Assembly (NCBI RefSeq): GCF_010725725.1
Contig: NZ_AP022599.1
Span: forward strand, 496,001-560,000
DNA length: 64,000 nucleotides
DNA from: Mycolicibacterium pulveris
GTDB lineage: Bacteria; Actinomycetota; Actinomycetes; Mycobacteriales; Mycobacteriaceae
Reading direction: 5' to 3'
The position numbers and the translations under genes are program-made. Each line of letters opens with the position of its first letter. Position 1 is the stretch's first letter. A model generated the notes under the pieces. It saw only the letters and a program-made list of their open reading frames with translations. It did not search any database and was not told where the DNA came from. Positions 1-9,556 of this stretch are shown here, piece after piece.

Positions 1-249
1 CAGGTGCAGGTTGCCCGGACCGCAGCTGCCCGCGCAAACCGCCAACCCGCCGGTCAGCGCGGCGTCGGCGGCCGCCGCGAACGCCGCGGTCTCCTCGTGG
101 CGGACGTGCTCCCAGCTGATCTCGCCCGACCGGCGGATCGCGTCGGTGAACCCGTTGAGGCTGTCGCCCGGCAGGCCGTAGACCCGGCGCACGCCGCTGA
201 CCCGCAGGGCCTCGAGGAGGTGTTCGGCGACGGTCGCCACGCCGCTCAC
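1..249 (-). CDS. poxB: Pyruvate oxidase / pyruvate dehydrogenase (quinone), N-terminal part
   Basis: This is the first 83 codons of a gene that runs off the left edge. It starts at a GTG at 249 (a second GTG lies three codons in). The translation is a thiamine-diphosphate enzyme N-terminal domain: LPGDSLNG near residue 28, the conserved HVRHEE with the catalytic Glu near residue 52, and [11 protein letters not shown] at the edge. This combination is typical of PoxB, which decarboxylates pyruvate to acetate and passes electrons to quinone; acetolactate-synthase relatives look less like it in the [10 protein letters not shown] stretch. The C-terminal half is outside the window, so family assignment rests on this domain only. 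Confidence 0.75.
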   Translation of the reverse strand, partial: MSGVATVAEHLLEALRVSGVRRVYGLPGDSLNGFTDAIRRSGEISWEHVRHEETAAFAAAADAALTGGLAVCAGSCGPGNLHL

Positions 250-257
250 CCTAGTGC

Positions 258-306
258 GATTTCGGCGCGCTCATGCCCCCTCACCGTCGATAAGCGCGCC
301 GAAATC
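258..306. repeat. Intergenic hairpin, 14-bp perfect arms
   Basis: GATTTCGGCGCGCT (258-271) is followed 21 bases later by its exact reverse complement (293-306). It sits between the start of the poxB-like gene and the 3' end of the SDR, so it can form a transcript-terminating stem for the SDR. Its total length of 49 bases and GATTT start match the two hairpins at 12182 and 46644. Confidence 0.7.
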
Positions 307-312
307 ACGTCT

Positions 313-1080
313 TTACTTGGGGGCGAAGCGCTGGCCCGCGTCCAGCCGCAGGCACTGGCCGTTGAGCATCGGGTTCTCGACGATCGCGGCCACCAACTTC
401 GCGTACTCCTCGGGCTTGCCGAGCCGCTTGGGGAACGCCGCGTCCTTGGTCAGCGCCTTGGCGAACTCGTCCGGGATGCCCTCGGTCAGCCCGGTCGCGA
501 ACAGGCTCGGGGCGATCGCGAGCGCGCGGATGCCCAGGCTGCCCATGTCGCGCGCCATGGTCAGGCACATCCCGGCGATCGCGGCCTTGGACGCGGTGTA
601 GGCCACCTGCCCGATCTGACCCTCGAACGCGGCGATCGAGGCGGTGTTGATGATGACGCCGCGCTCCTCCTGCTCGTCGTCGACCGGATCCTGCTTGCTC
701 ATCTGCCAGCCCGCGAGCCTGCTGATGTTGAAGGTGCCGATGAGGTTGAGGTCGACACACTTGCGGAAGGTATCCAGGCTGTGCGGCCCGTCCTTCTTGA
801 CGGTGCGCTCGGCCGCGCCGCCGCCGGCGGTCGTCACAATGATGTGCAGCCCGCCCAGCGCATCGATGGCCTGCTGCAGCACCTTCTCGGTGCCGTCGAA
901 GTCGGTGACGTCGACCTCGAAGAAGGACCCACCGATCGCGTCGGCGACTTCCTTGCCCTTCGACTGCGGGCGGTCCAGCACGGCCACGCTCGCGCCGCGC
1001 TTGGACAACAGCTCGGCGGTCGCCTTGCCGAAGCCGGACGCCCCACCGACGATGATGGCCTTCTTACCCTCGATCTCCAT
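313..1080 (-). CDS. Short-chain dehydrogenase, 3-hydroxyacyl-CoA dehydrogenase type II-like
   Basis: A 255-residue classical SDR. The nucleotide-binding turn GGASGFG is at residues 12-18, and the catalytic set is Ser148, Tyr161 and Lys165 (YTASK). The sequence resembles the type 10 17beta-HSD / 3-hydroxy-2-methylbutyryl-CoA dehydrogenase group, which oxidises short-chain 3-hydroxyacyl-CoA with NAD+. The insertion around residues 128-140 (acidic, QDPVDDEQEER) is typical of that group in mycobacteria. The gene is monocistronic, with no RBS-coupled neighbour. Substrate is inferred from family only. Confidence 0.85.
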   Translation of the reverse strand: MEIEGKKAIIVGGASGFGKATAELLSKRGASVAVLDRPQSKGKEVADAIGGSFFEVDVTDFDGTEKVLQQAIDALGGLHIIVTTAGGGAAERTVKKDGPHSLDTFRKCVDLNLIGTFNISRLAGWQMSKQDPVDDEQEERGVIINTASIAAFEGQIGQVAYTASKAAIAGMCLTMARDMGSLGIRALAIAPSLFATGLTEGIPDEFAKALTKDAAFPKRLGKPEEYAKLVAAIVENPMLNGQCLRLDAGQRFAPK

Positions 1081-1179
1081 CTAGCCGCCTTTCCAAAAAC
1101 TGGACAAATCGTAAAGGAACTTAGCGGACGGCATTCGTCGGCGACCCGCTCGGGTCCTCCCGGCAGTACCTTGAACGAC

Positions 1180-2724
1180 ATGGCCGAACCGGCTCGCGAG
1201 ACGAGGGCGCTGGCGGGGATCGCCGCGGCGGCGGTGGCGCTGGGTGTGACACAACTGCTCGCGGTCGGGTTCGGCCCGCAGGCCGACGCCCGCACCGCGG
1301 TCGGATCGGTCGTCATCGACATAACGCCCGGCCCGGTCAAGGAGTGGGCCATCGCGACGTTCGGGATGGCCGACAAGCTGGTGCTTTCGGTGCTGGTGCT
1401 GGCGGTGATCGCGCTCGTCGCCGCGCTGACCGCGACGCTGGAGAGCCGCCGCGCACCGGTGGGAAGCGTCGCGATCGTGCTGGCCGGGGTCGCCGGGTGC
1501 GTGGCGGTGCTGTCGCGCCCGGAGGCGACGCTCGCCGACGTCGTGCCGACCCTGGTGGGCACCGCATGCGGGGTCGCGGTGCTGCGCCTGCTCGTCTGCG
1601 GACGCATCACCGACCGCCCGGCCGACGACCGGGCCGACCCGGGCCGGCGGTTGTCCCTGCTCGCCCTCGGGGTTCTCGCCGCGGGCGCGGTCACCGGGGT
1701 GGCCGGAGTGGTGTTGTCGCGCCTGACGTCGTCGGTGTCGGCCGATCGCGACGCCTTCGTGTTACCCCGCGCCGACGCGGCGGCGCCCCCGGTCGGGCCC
1801 GACGTGCAGCCCAAAGGCGCCGGGGACGTGGCGTTGCCGTCGTTCATCACCGACAACGACGAGTTCTACCGGATCGACACCGCGCTGACCGTGCCGCAGC
1901 TCAGCCGTACCGACTGGCAGCTCACCATCCACGGCATGGTGGACCGCGAAACCACCTACCGGTTCGACGATCTGCAACGCTTCGAGGCGATCGAGAAGCT
2001 GGTGACGCTGACGTGCGTGTCCAATCCGGTCGGCGGCGACCTCATCGGCAACGCCGCGTGGAGCGGATATCGGGTGCGAGACCTGCTGGCGGAGGCGGGA
2101 ATTCATCCCGACGCCGACATGGTGCTGTCGACATCCGTCGACGGGTTCACCGCGGGCACGCCCGTCGAGGCGCTCACCGACGGCCGTGACGCGTTGTTGG
2201 CGGTCGGCATGAACGGCGAGCCGCTACCCACCGAGCACGGATATCCTGCCCGCCTCGTCGTGCCCGGACTGTATGGGTACGTGTCGGCCACCAAGTGGGT
2301 CGTCGACCTCGAGGTCACCCGGTTCGACCGCGCCGAGGCCTACTGGACGAAGCGCGGCTGGTCGGCGCGCGGTCCCATCAAGACCCAGTCCCGCATCGAC
2401 GTGCCCCGCAGCGGTCAGAGCCTCGCTCCCGGCCCGGTGACGTTCGGCGGCGTGGCATGGGCGCAGCACCGCGGGATACGCGGCGTCGAGGTCCGCATCG
2501 ACGGTCCCGGCGGGACCGATGGCTGGCGCCAGGCCGACCTCGGCGCGAGCTACTCCGACGACACCTGGCGGCTGTGGAGCTTTGCGTGGCAGGCCGAGCC
2601 GGGCCCGCACACGATCACCGTGCGGGCCACCGACAACACCGGCGCCGTGCAGACCGAGCAGGTCGCCGACCCGGTGCCCGACGGGGCGTCGGGCTGGCAC
2701 ACGGTGTCGTTCACCGTCACTTGA
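1180..2724 (+). CDS. Membrane-anchored molybdopterin oxidoreductase, sulfite-oxidase family
   Basis: A 514-residue protein from ATG 1180 (an in-frame TTG lies nine bases earlier). The N-terminal third has four or five hydrophobic segments (roughly residues 10-31, 67-86, 97-112, 125-142, 158-180), so the enzyme is tethered to the membrane. The rest is the sulfite oxidase fold: TLTCVSNP places the single Mo-ligand cysteine at residue 279, followed by the dimerisation beta domain. Sulfite oxidases have CxG or CAGN at this point, so the CVSNP variant marks the bacterial oxidoreductase subgroup of unknown substrate. A reading frame stays open upstream to base 4, but that stretch is the antisense of the two genes before it. 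Confidence 0.85.
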   Translation: MAEPARETRALAGIAAAAVALGVTQLLAVGFGPQADARTAVGSVVIDITPGPVKEWAIATFGMADKLVLSVLVLAVIALVAALTATLESRRAPVGSVAIVLAGVAGCVAVLSRPEATLADVVPTLVGTACGVAVLRLLVCGRITDRPADDRADPGRRLSLLALGVLAAGAVTGVAGVVLSRLTSSVSADRDAFVLPRADAAAPPVGPDVQPKGAGDVALPSFITDNDEFYRIDTALTVPQLSRTDWQLTIHGMVDRETTYRFDDLQRFEAIEKLVTLTCVSNPVGGDLIGNAAWSGYRVRDLLAEAGIHPDADMVLSTSVDGFTAGTPVEALTDGRDALLAVGMNGEPLPTEHGYPARLVVPGLYGYVSATKWVVDLEVTRFDRAEAYWTKRGWSARGPIKTQSRIDVPRSGQSLAPGPVTFGGVAWAQHRGIRGVEVRIDGPGGTDGWRQADLGASYSDDTWRLWSFAWQAEPGPHTITVRATDNTGAVQTEQVADPVPDGASGWHTVSFTVT

Positions 2725-2730
2725 CCTCCC

Positions 2731-2792
2731 GGCGAGCGTGCGTGTCAGAGGGCGACACGCCGGGAACTGCCGCGAGTTCATGCACGCTCGCG
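2731..2792 (-). repeat. 62-bp palindromic repeat, family A copy 1
   Basis: Arms 2732-2744 and 2779-2791 pair with one mismatch around GCGAGCGTGC. Read on the minus strand the whole element matches the copies at 26178 and 34339 at roughly 55 of 62 positions, including the interior CGGCGTGTCGCCCTC. It lies seven bases after the sulfite-oxidase-like stop codon and could end its transcript. Confidence 0.75.
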
Positions 2793-2823
2793 CCGTGTCG
2801 GGGGGCCGTGCCAGGCTGGTCTG

Positions 2824-4395
2824 GTGCAGCTGCTTGACGTCGCCGCCGCGTCGGCCGAGGTGGGCACCTCCTCGGCGCGGCTGGCCAAGATCGCCCGGAT
2901 CGCCGATGTGCTGCGGCAGGCCGCCGATGATCCCGCTCGGGTGGCGATCGTCGTCTCCTGGTTGTCCGGTGAGCTTCCGCAACGCCAGATCGGAGTCGGC
3001 TGGGCGGCGCTGCGTTCGGTGCCCGACCCCGCAGCCGAGCCGTCGCTGACGGTGCTGCAGGTCGACGCGCGGTTCACCGAGATCGGGCAGGTGGCGGGCA
3101 AGGGCTCTCAAGCGCGACGGGCCGGCTTGCTCGCCGACCTGTTCGGCAGGGCCACCGACGCCGAGCAGACCTTCCTGCGCCGGTTGCTCAGCGGGGAGTT
3201 GCGCCAGGGCGCGCTGGTCGGGGTGATGGCCGATGCGGTGGCCAAAGCCGCGGACGTCGCCCCGGCCGCGGTGCGACGCGCCGCCATGCTCGGCGGTGCG
3301 CTGCCCGCCGTCGCCGCCGCTGCGTTGACGGACGGCGAGGCGGGGCTGGCACAGTTCACGCTTCAGGTCGGCCGTCCGGTCGGGCCGATGCTGGCACAGA
3401 CTGCCGCCGGGGTCGGTGAAGCGCTCGAACGGCTCAGCGGCGCAGCTGTTTTCGAAGCCAAGCTCGACGGCGCCCGGGTCCAGATCCACCGTTCCGGCGA
3501 TGAGGTGGCCATCTACACCCGCAGCCTCGACGACGTCACCGCACGCCTGCCCGAGGTCGTCGACGCCGCGCTGGCCTGGCCGGTGACCGACCTGATCGCC
3601 GACGCCGAGGCGATCGCGCTGCGCCCCGACAACCGTCCGCACCGGTTTCAGGTCACCGCCTCCCGGTTCGGCCGGTCGGTCGACGTCGAGGCGGCGCGGA
3701 CGGCCCAGCCCTTATCGGTGTTCGTCTTCGACGTGCTGCACCTCGACGGCATTGACCTGCTGGACCTGCCCACCAGCGAGCGCATCTCCGCGCTGGACAC
3801 CATCGTCCCCGACATCCAGCGGGTGGACCGCCTCGTCACCGGCGACGTCGACGCCGCCCAGCGTTTCCTGGATGTGACGCTGGCCGCGGGCCACGAAGGC
3901 GTCATGGCGAAGTCGCCGACGGCGCCGTACGAGGCCGGCCGCCGCGGCGCGGGCTGGCTCAAGGTCAAACCCGTGCACACGCTCGATCTGGTGGTGCTCG
4001 CGGTGGAATGGGGTTCGGGCCGGCGCACCGGCAAGCTGTCCAACATCCACCTCGGCGCCCGAGACCCCGAGTCCGGCGGGTTCGTCATGCTCGGAAAGAC
4101 CTTCAAGGGCATGACCGACGCGATGCTGGAATGGCAGACCGCCCGGTTCCTGGAACTGGCCGACGGAGCCGCGCAGGCGGCGACATCGGAGACAAGCGTG
4201 ACCGACGGGCACGTGGTCAAGGTGCGGCCCGAGCAGGTTGTCGAGATCGCGTTCGACGGCGTGCAGACCTCGTCGCGATATCCCGGCGGCATGGCGCTGC
4301 GGTTCGCCCGGGTGCTGCGCTACCGCGACGACAAGAGCCCCGCCGAGGCCGACAGCATCGACACGGTTCGCGACTTCTACCAGCGCGGGAGCTAA
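2824..4395 (+). CDS. ligB: ATP-dependent DNA ligase LigB
   Basis: A 523-residue ATP-dependent DNA ligase starting at GTG 2824. The adenylated lysine motif KLDGAR is at residues 213-218 (KxDGxR), preceded by a helical N-terminal domain of about 200 residues and followed by the nucleotidyltransferase and OB-fold domains, with motif IV EGVMAK and motif V WLKVKP. This size and order match mycobacterial LigB (Rv3062 in M. tuberculosis), a non-essential nick-sealing ligase. It is followed by cstA, the same order as I recall for the M. tuberculosis chromosome, which supports orthology. Confidence 0.95.
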   Translation: MQLLDVAAASAEVGTSSARLAKIARIADVLRQAADDPARVAIVVSWLSGELPQRQIGVGWAALRSVPDPAAEPSLTVLQVDARFTEIGQVAGKGSQARRAGLLADLFGRATDAEQTFLRRLLSGELRQGALVGVMADAVAKAADVAPAAVRRAAMLGGALPAVAAAALTDGEAGLAQFTLQVGRPVGPMLAQTAAGVGEALERLSGAAVFEAKLDGARVQIHRSGDEVAIYTRSLDDVTARLPEVVDAALAWPVTDLIADAEAIALRPDNRPHRFQVTASRFGRSVDVEAARTAQPLSVFVFDVLHLDGIDLLDLPTSERISALDTIVPDIQRVDRLVTGDVDAAQRFLDVTLAAGHEGVMAKSPTAPYEAGRRGAGWLKVKPVHTLDLVVLAVEWGSGRRTGKLSNIHLGARDPESGGFVMLGKTFKGMTDAMLEWQTARFLELADGAAQAATSETSVTDGHVVKVRPEQVVEIAFDGVQTSSRYPGGMALRFARVLRYRDDKSPAEADSIDTVRDFYQRGS

Positions 4396-4445
4396 AGCCG
4401 CCGTTTTGGCACACCGCCCGCGCGGCCGGTGAAAGGATCGCGGAC

Positions 4446-6740
4446 ATGGCATCTTTCACCACCGAATCCGACCGGATCGAGGAAACCAGAGGCGATGTCA
4501 CCTATATCCGCACCGACAAGGATTTGCCTCCGGTCGCGATCATCGACCGGTCCCCGATCACCGCCAAACACCGGATCATCTTCGGCGTCATCGCGGTCCT
4601 CGGCGCCATCTCCTGGGCCGTGATCGCGTTCTTCCGCGGTGAGACGGTCAACGCGGTGTGGTTCGTCATCGCGGCGATCTGCACCTACGTGATCGGGTTT
4701 CGCTTCTATGCCCGGCTGATCGAGATGAAGGTGGTCCGGCCGCGCGACGACCACGCCACTCCCGCCGAGATCTTCCAGAACAACACCGACTACATGCCGA
4801 CCGACCGGCGTGTGCTGTTCGGGCACCACTTCGCCGCGATCGCAGGCGCGGGACCACTGGTCGGCCCGGTGCTGGCCATGCAGATGGGTTATCTGCCCGG
4901 CACCATCTGGATCATCATCGGGGCGGTGTTCGCCGGTTGCGTCCAGGACTTTCTGGTGCTGTCCATCTCGACGCGCCGGCGTGGCCGCTCGCTCGGCCAG
5001 ATGGCTCGCGACGAACTCGGCGCGATCGGCGGGGCGGCCGCGATCGTCGGGGTCCTCGTCATCATGGTGATCCTGCTCGCCGTGCTGGCACTTGTGGTGG
5101 TGCAGGCGCTGGCGCAAAGCCCGTGGGGCGTGTTCTCGATCGCGATGACCATCCCGATCGCGCTGTTCATGGGCGTCTACCTACGCTTCCTGCGCCCCGG
5201 ACGGGTGTCGGAAGTGTCGTTGATCGGTGTCGCGCTGCTGTTGCTCGCGGTTATCTCCGGCAACTGGGTCGCCGAAACGAGTTGGGGCGCAAACTGGTTC
5301 AACCTGTCCCCGGTGGTCCTGTCATGGTGTCTGATCATCTACGGCTTCGCCGCGTCGGTGCTGCCGGTGTGGCTGCTGCTGGCTCCCCGCGACTACCTGT
5401 CCACCTTCATGAAGGTCGGCACCATCGCCCTGCTCGCCGTGGGCATCCTGCTGGCCCGGCCGATCATGGAGGCGCCCGCGGTTTCCAACTTCGCGACCGC
5501 CGGCACCGGCCCGGTGTTCGCAGGCTCGTTGTTCCCGTTCCTGTTCATCACGATCGCCTGTGGTGCGCTGTCGGGATTTCACTCGTTGATCGCATCGGGC
5601 ACCACACCCAAGCTGCTGGAGAAGGAAAGCCAGATGCGGTTGATCGGCTACGGCGGAATGATGACCGAGTCGTTCGTCGCGATCATGGCGCTGATCACCG
5701 CGGCGATCCTCAACCCGCACCTGTACTTCGCGATCAACGCCCCCGCCGCCTCGACGGGGGGCACCGCGGAAACCGCGGCCGCATATGTCAATTCGCTGCC
5801 GATCGGCGGCGAACCGATCACCGCGGAGCAGATCGCCCAAGCCGCCCAGGACGTCGGCGAGGAGACGATCGTGTCCAGGACCGGCGGCGCGCCGACGTTG
5901 GCGTTCGGGATGTCCGAGGTGCTCAGCAAGGTGTTCGGCGGGGACACGTTCAAGGCCTTCTGGTACCACTTCGCGATCATGTTCGAGGCGTTGTTCATCC
6001 TCACCACGGTCGACGCCGGCACTCGGGTGGCACGGTTCATGCTGTCCGACGGGATGAGCAACCTCGGCGGTCCGCTGCGCAAGCTGAAGGACCCGAGTTG
6101 GCGTGTCGGCGCATGGATCTGCAGCATCATCGTCGTCGCCGCGTGGGGCAGCATCCTGCTGATGGGCGTGACCGACCCGCTCGGTGGAATCAACACCCTG
6201 TTCCCGCTGTTCGGCATCGCCAACCAGTTGCTCGCGGCGATCGCGCTGACGGTTGTCACGGTGGTGGTGATCAAGAAGGGTCACCTCAAATGGGCGTGGA
6301 TACCGGGCATTCCGCTGCTGTGGGACCTCGTGATCACCTTGACGGCGTCGTGGCAGAAGATCTTCTCTGGGGACTCCAGGGTGGGCTACTGGACGCAGCA
6401 CTTCGCCTACCGCGCGGCGCAGGAGCAGGGCCTGCAGTCGTTCGGCGCGGCCAAGAACCCCGATCAGATCAGCGATGTCGTCCGCAACACGTTCATCCAG
6501 GGCACGCTGTCGATCGTGTTCGCTGTGCTGGTCGTCATCGTGTTCATCACCGGGGTCATCATGGTGTTGCGGGTGTTGCGCGGTACCGCGACGCCGACGA
6601 CCGAGGATGATCCCGTGCCGTCGCGCATCTTCGGCCCGTCCGGGCTCATCGCGACCAAGTACGAGAAGGAGGTGCAGAAGCAATGGGACGCGTTACCGAA
6701 ATCGTCCGCAGGATCGGTTGGTACTGGGGCACATACGTAG
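4446..6740 (+). CDS. cstA: Carbon starvation protein A, peptide/pyruvate transporter
   Basis: A 764-residue multi-span membrane protein. I chose ATG 4446 because a GAAAGG stretch lies ten bases upstream and the protein then begins with a short hydrophilic tail, as in other CstA proteins; the open frame to 4008 overlaps ligB. The CstA core is clear: PAEIFQNNTDYMPTDRRVLFG is followed by the glycine-rich AGAGPLVGPVLA stretch, then more than ten hydrophobic helices. The family imports pyruvate or small peptides at the inner membrane under carbon limitation. The last 58 bases overlap the start of the YbdD gene, so the two are translated from one message. Confidence 0.95.
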   Translation: MASFTTESDRIEETRGDVTYIRTDKDLPPVAIIDRSPITAKHRIIFGVIAVLGAISWAVIAFFRGETVNAVWFVIAAICTYVIGFRFYARLIEMKVVRPRDDHATPAEIFQNNTDYMPTDRRVLFGHHFAAIAGAGPLVGPVLAMQMGYLPGTIWIIIGAVFAGCVQDFLVLSISTRRRGRSLGQMARDELGAIGGAAAIVGVLVIMVILLAVLALVVVQALAQSPWGVFSIAMTIPIALFMGVYLRFLRPGRVSEVSLIGVALLLLAVISGNWVAETSWGANWFNLSPVVLSWCLIIYGFAASVLPVWLLLAPRDYLSTFMKVGTIALLAVGILLARPIMEAPAVSNFATAGTGPVFAGSLFPFLFITIACGALSGFHSLIASGTTPKLLEKESQMRLIGYGGMMTESFVAIMALITAAILNPHLYFAINAPAASTGGTAETAAAYVNSLPIGGEPITAEQIAQAAQDVGEETIVSRTGGAPTLAFGMSEVLSKVFGGDTFKAFWYHFAIMFEALFILTTVDAGTRVARFMLSDGMSNLGGPLRKLKDPSWRVGAWICSIIVVAAWGSILLMGVTDPLGGINTLFPLFGIANQLLAAIALTVVTVVVIKKGHLKWAWIPGIPLLWDLVITLTASWQKIFSGDSRVGYWTQHFAYRAAQEQGLQSFGAAKNPDQISDVVRNTFIQGTLSIVFAVLVVIVFITGVIMVLRVLRGTATPTTEDDPVPSRIFGPSGLIATKYEKEVQKQWDALPKSSAGSVGTGAHT

Positions 6741-6886
6741 GGGACCTGATGGGCGACACCCATTACCGTCGTTACGTCGAACATCGCATGCGCACCCATC
6801 CCGGTGAGCCGGTGCTCTCCGAGCGCGACTACTGGCGGATGCGCCACGCGGCCGCCGATGCGAACCCGGGCGCGCGCTGCTGCTGA
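6683..6886 (+). CDS. YbdD/YjiX family small protein (DUF466)
   Basis: A 67-residue protein starting at ATG 6683, with a strong AAGGAGG ribosome site 13 bases upstream, inside the end of cstA. It has the family signature YxxYVEHxxxxHPxxP in the middle and ends in ARCC, as E. coli YbdD does. YbdD-type proteins are encoded right after CstA/YjiY transporters and are needed for pyruvate uptake by them. The 58-base overlap with cstA in another frame indicates translational coupling. Confidence 0.92.
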   Translation: MGRVTEIVRRIGWYWGTYVGDLMGDTHYRRYVEHRMRTHPGEPVLSERDYWRMRHAAADANPGARCC

Positions 6887-6978
6887 TCGCTGTTGCGCTG
6901 ACGGTCGCACCCGCCCGGAACTCAGGTGGCGTTCGATGACCCTGAACGCAATTTCGCGCGGATACCGTCGAAGCAGGG

Positions 6979-6997
6979 TACTGTTGGCCATACGGTA
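6979..6997. promoter_or_regulatory. TetR-type operator, degenerate (TACTGTTG-GCC-ATACGGTA)
   Basis: This site matches the window consensus TACTGTAA-N3-TTACAGTA at 12 of 16 fixed positions. It ends 23 bases before the amidohydrolase start at 7021, so a bound protein would cover the promoter or ribosome site. It is the leftmost site I see. Confidence 0.5.
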
Positions 6998-7020
6998 AGG
7001 CACTCAGAAAGGTCGGCGTG

Positions 7021-8310
7021 ATGAATAAGGACGAGATGATCTTGGTCAGTGTTGATGATCACATCGTCGAGCCGCCGGATATGTTCAAGAATCATCTGCC
7101 CAAGAAGTATTTGGATGAGGCGCCGCGGTTGGTGCATAACGCCGATGGGTCGGATACCTGGCAGTTTCGTGATGTGGTGATTCCGAATGTGGCGTTGAAT
7201 GCGGTGGCGGGTCGTCCCAAGGAGGAGTACGGCCTGGAGCCGCAGGGGTTGGATGAGATCCGGCCGGGGTGTTGGCAGGTTGATGAGCGCATCAAGGATA
7301 TGAATGCCGGCGGGATTTTGGGGTCGATGTGCTTTCCGTCGTTTCCGGGGTTTGCCGGGCGGTTGTTTGCCACCGAGGATCAGGAGTTTTCGCTGGCGTT
7401 GGTCAAGGCCTACAACGATTGGCATGTTGAGGAGTGGTGTGGGGCCTATCCGGCGCGGTTTATTCCGATGACGTTGCCGGTGATCTGGGATCCGGTGCAG
7501 TGTGCCAAGGAGATCCGGCGCAATGCTGCGCGTGGGGTGCATTCGTTGACGTTCACCGAGAACCCGGCGGCGATGGGTTATCCCAGCTTCCACGACTTCG
7601 ACCATTGGAAGCCGATGTGGGATGCGCTGGTGGACACCGAGACGGTGCTCAACGTGCACATCGGGTCTTCGGGGCGGTTGGCGATCACCGCGCCGGATGC
7701 GCCGATGGATGTGATGATCACGCTGCAGCCGATGAACATCGTGCAGGCCGCCGCCGATCTGTTGTGGTCGCGCCCGATCAAGGAGTACCCGACGCTCAAG
7801 ATCGCCTTGTCGGAGGGCGGCACGGGCTGGATTCCGTACTTTTTGGAGCGGGTGGATCGCACCTTTGAGATGCATTCGACCTGGACCGGTCAGGACTTCG
7901 GCGGCAAGCTGCCCTCAGAAGTGTTCCGCGAGCACTTCTTGACCTGCTTTATCGCTGATCCGATCGGGGTGGCCACCCGCGACAGGATCGGGGTGGACAA
8001 CATCTGCTGGGAGGCCGACTACCCGCACAGTGACTCGATGTGGCCCGGGGCCCCCGAACAACTGCACGAGGTGCTCAGCGCCAACCACGTCCCCGACGAC
8101 GAAATCAACAAGATGACCTACCAAAACGCCATGCGCTGGTATCACTGGGACCCCTTCACCCACATCCCCAAAGACCAAGCCACCGTCGGCGCCCTACGCA
8201 AAGCCGCCGAAGGCCACGACGTCTCCATCAAAGCCCTCTCCAACCACGAAAAGGGCACCCGCGGAGACGCATTGCACGCCGCCGCGCGAGGTAACTCCGG
8301 CGAGAACTAG
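7021..8310 (+). CDS. Amidohydrolase-2 family metal-dependent hydrolase
   Basis: A 429-residue TIM-barrel amidohydrolase. ATG 7021 follows an AGAAAGG site by eight bases; GTG 7018 just before it is the alternative. Metal-site landmarks are VDDHIVEP near residue 12, VHIGSSG in the middle and the C-terminal EADYPHSDS. The family includes decarboxylases and C-C or C-N hydrolases acting on cyclic acids; the substrate here is unknown. Codon use is odd: the first 900 bases favour G or T at third positions (GAT, TTG, GTG), the last 300 favour C or A (CAA, GCC, AAA). The stop overlaps that of the convergent P450 in a shared CTAG. Confidence 0.85.
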   Translation: MNKDEMILVSVDDHIVEPPDMFKNHLPKKYLDEAPRLVHNADGSDTWQFRDVVIPNVALNAVAGRPKEEYGLEPQGLDEIRPGCWQVDERIKDMNAGGILGSMCFPSFPGFAGRLFATEDQEFSLALVKAYNDWHVEEWCGAYPARFIPMTLPVIWDPVQCAKEIRRNAARGVHSLTFTENPAAMGYPSFHDFDHWKPMWDALVDTETVLNVHIGSSGRLAITAPDAPMDVMITLQPMNIVQAAADLLWSRPIKEYPTLKIALSEGGTGWIPYFLERVDRTFEMHSTWTGQDFGGKLPSEVFREHFLTCFIADPIGVATRDRIGVDNICWEADYPHSDSMWPGAPEQLHEVLSANHVPDDEINKMTYQNAMRWYHWDPFTHIPKDQATVGALRKAAEGHDVSIKALSNHEKGTRGDALHAAARGNSGEN

Positions 8311-9542
8311 CTCATCGAATAGCGCAGCGGCAAGTGCTTGAGCCCGCCGACGAACGTCGTCGCGACGTACTCCGGGGCGCCGGCGAGCTCGACCGATCGC
8401 AACCGCGGCAGCAGTTCGGTGAAAAAGCTGTTGACCTCCATGCGCGCCAACGCCGCGCCGAGGCAGAAGTGCACACCGTATCCGAACGACACGTGCTTGT
8501 TCGGGTCGCGCGTCACGTCGAAACGAAACGGATCGTCGAACACATCCTCGTCGCGGTTACCCGAAACATAAGACAGCAGAACCGATTCGCCCGCGGCGAT
8601 CGGCACGCCGCGCACCGCGGTGTCCTCGGCGGCGGTGCGCATGAACGCCTTGACCGGGGTGACCCAGCGGATCATCTCCTCGGTCGCCAGCGGCATGAGG
8701 CTCAAATCGTCTCGCAGTTTGGCGTGTTGATCGGCGTTCTCGATGAGCGCGAGCATCCCGCCCGAAATGGTGGCGCTCGTCGTGTCGTGGCCGGCGGCGG
8801 CCACGATCGCGTAGTAGGACATGGTGGCGATGTCTGACAGCGGTTCGCCGTCGACGGTGGCGTTGGCGATCGCGGAGGCCAGATCCTCTGTCGGCTGTTC
8901 CCGACGCGCCTTGGTCAGAGCGGTGAAGTACTCGAACATCTCCAGCAGCGCCGACATCTGCTCGGCCTGCTCGGCGCCGCGCTTGAACTCGTCGTCGTCG
9001 CTGCCGAACAGTTCCTGGGTGAGTTTGAGCATGAGCGGGAAGTCGGCCTCGGGCACCCCCAACAGCGACATGATGACGTAGAGCGGAAAATTGACCGCGA
9101 CCTGCTGGACGAAGTCACATTCGGGGCCCAGCGCCGCCATCTTGTCGACGTGGATCTTGGCGAGCTCGTCGACGCGAAGCTTCAACGCGCGCATGGCCTT
9201 CGGCCGAAACCAGTCCGCTCCGATCGCGCGCATCACCCGATGCTCCGGGTCGTCCATGTGGATGAGCGTGCGAACTCCGATCGCCGCCTGTTGTTCGTCG
9301 CCCTCCGCCGTCACCAGCACCGGGCGCGGGGAGTTGGTGAACAGCAGGTTGTCCCGTTCGATGTCCATGATGTCGGTGTGTTTGGTGATCGCCCAGAACG
9401 GCCGGTAGTTCGGTACGTCGACCCACGACACCGGGGCCTCGGAGCGCAAACGGGTCAGCGCCTCGTGAAGTTTCACCTCGTCGGTGTAGGCCGTCGGGGT
9501 GGCGAACACCTTGGCGTTTTCGTCCGTGACGCGCGTACTCAT
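8307..9542 (-). CDS. Cytochrome P450
   Basis: A 411-residue soluble bacterial P450. The I-helix oxygen-activation motif AAGHDTTSA, the K-helix EEMIRW (ExxR) and the haem loop FGYGVHFCLG with Cys360 as iron ligand are all intact. Start ATG 9542 follows GGAG by six bases. It needs a separate ferredoxin and reductase; none is encoded next to it. It is 14 bases downstream of the LLM oxidoreductase on the same strand, so the two form an operon behind the operator at 10607. I cannot assign a CYP family from sequence alone. Confidence 0.93.
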   Translation of the reverse strand: MSTRVTDENAKVFATPTAYTDEVKLHEALTRLRSEAPVSWVDVPNYRPFWAITKHTDIMDIERDNLLFTNSPRPVLVTAEGDEQQAAIGVRTLIHMDDPEHRVMRAIGADWFRPKAMRALKLRVDELAKIHVDKMAALGPECDFVQQVAVNFPLYVIMSLLGVPEADFPLMLKLTQELFGSDDDEFKRGAEQAEQMSALLEMFEYFTALTKARREQPTEDLASAIANATVDGEPLSDIATMSYYAIVAAAGHDTTSATISGGMLALIENADQHAKLRDDLSLMPLATEEMIRWVTPVKAFMRTAAEDTAVRGVPIAAGESVLLSYVSGNRDEDVFDDPFRFDVTRDPNKHVSFGYGVHFCLGAALARMEVNSFFTELLPRLRSVELAGAPEYVATTFVGGLKHLPLRYSMS

Positions 9543-9556
9543 CGATGACTCCTCAC

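Noticed and set aside
4..1179. Open plus-strand frame continuous with the sulfite-oxidase-like gene
   Set aside because: It is antisense to the poxB-like and SDR genes, both of which have full family motifs. The protein signal begins only at ATG 1180.
5322..6683. Long minus-strand frame of 453 codons
   Set aside because: Antisense of cstA; translation is low-complexity Arg/His/Asp with no family features.
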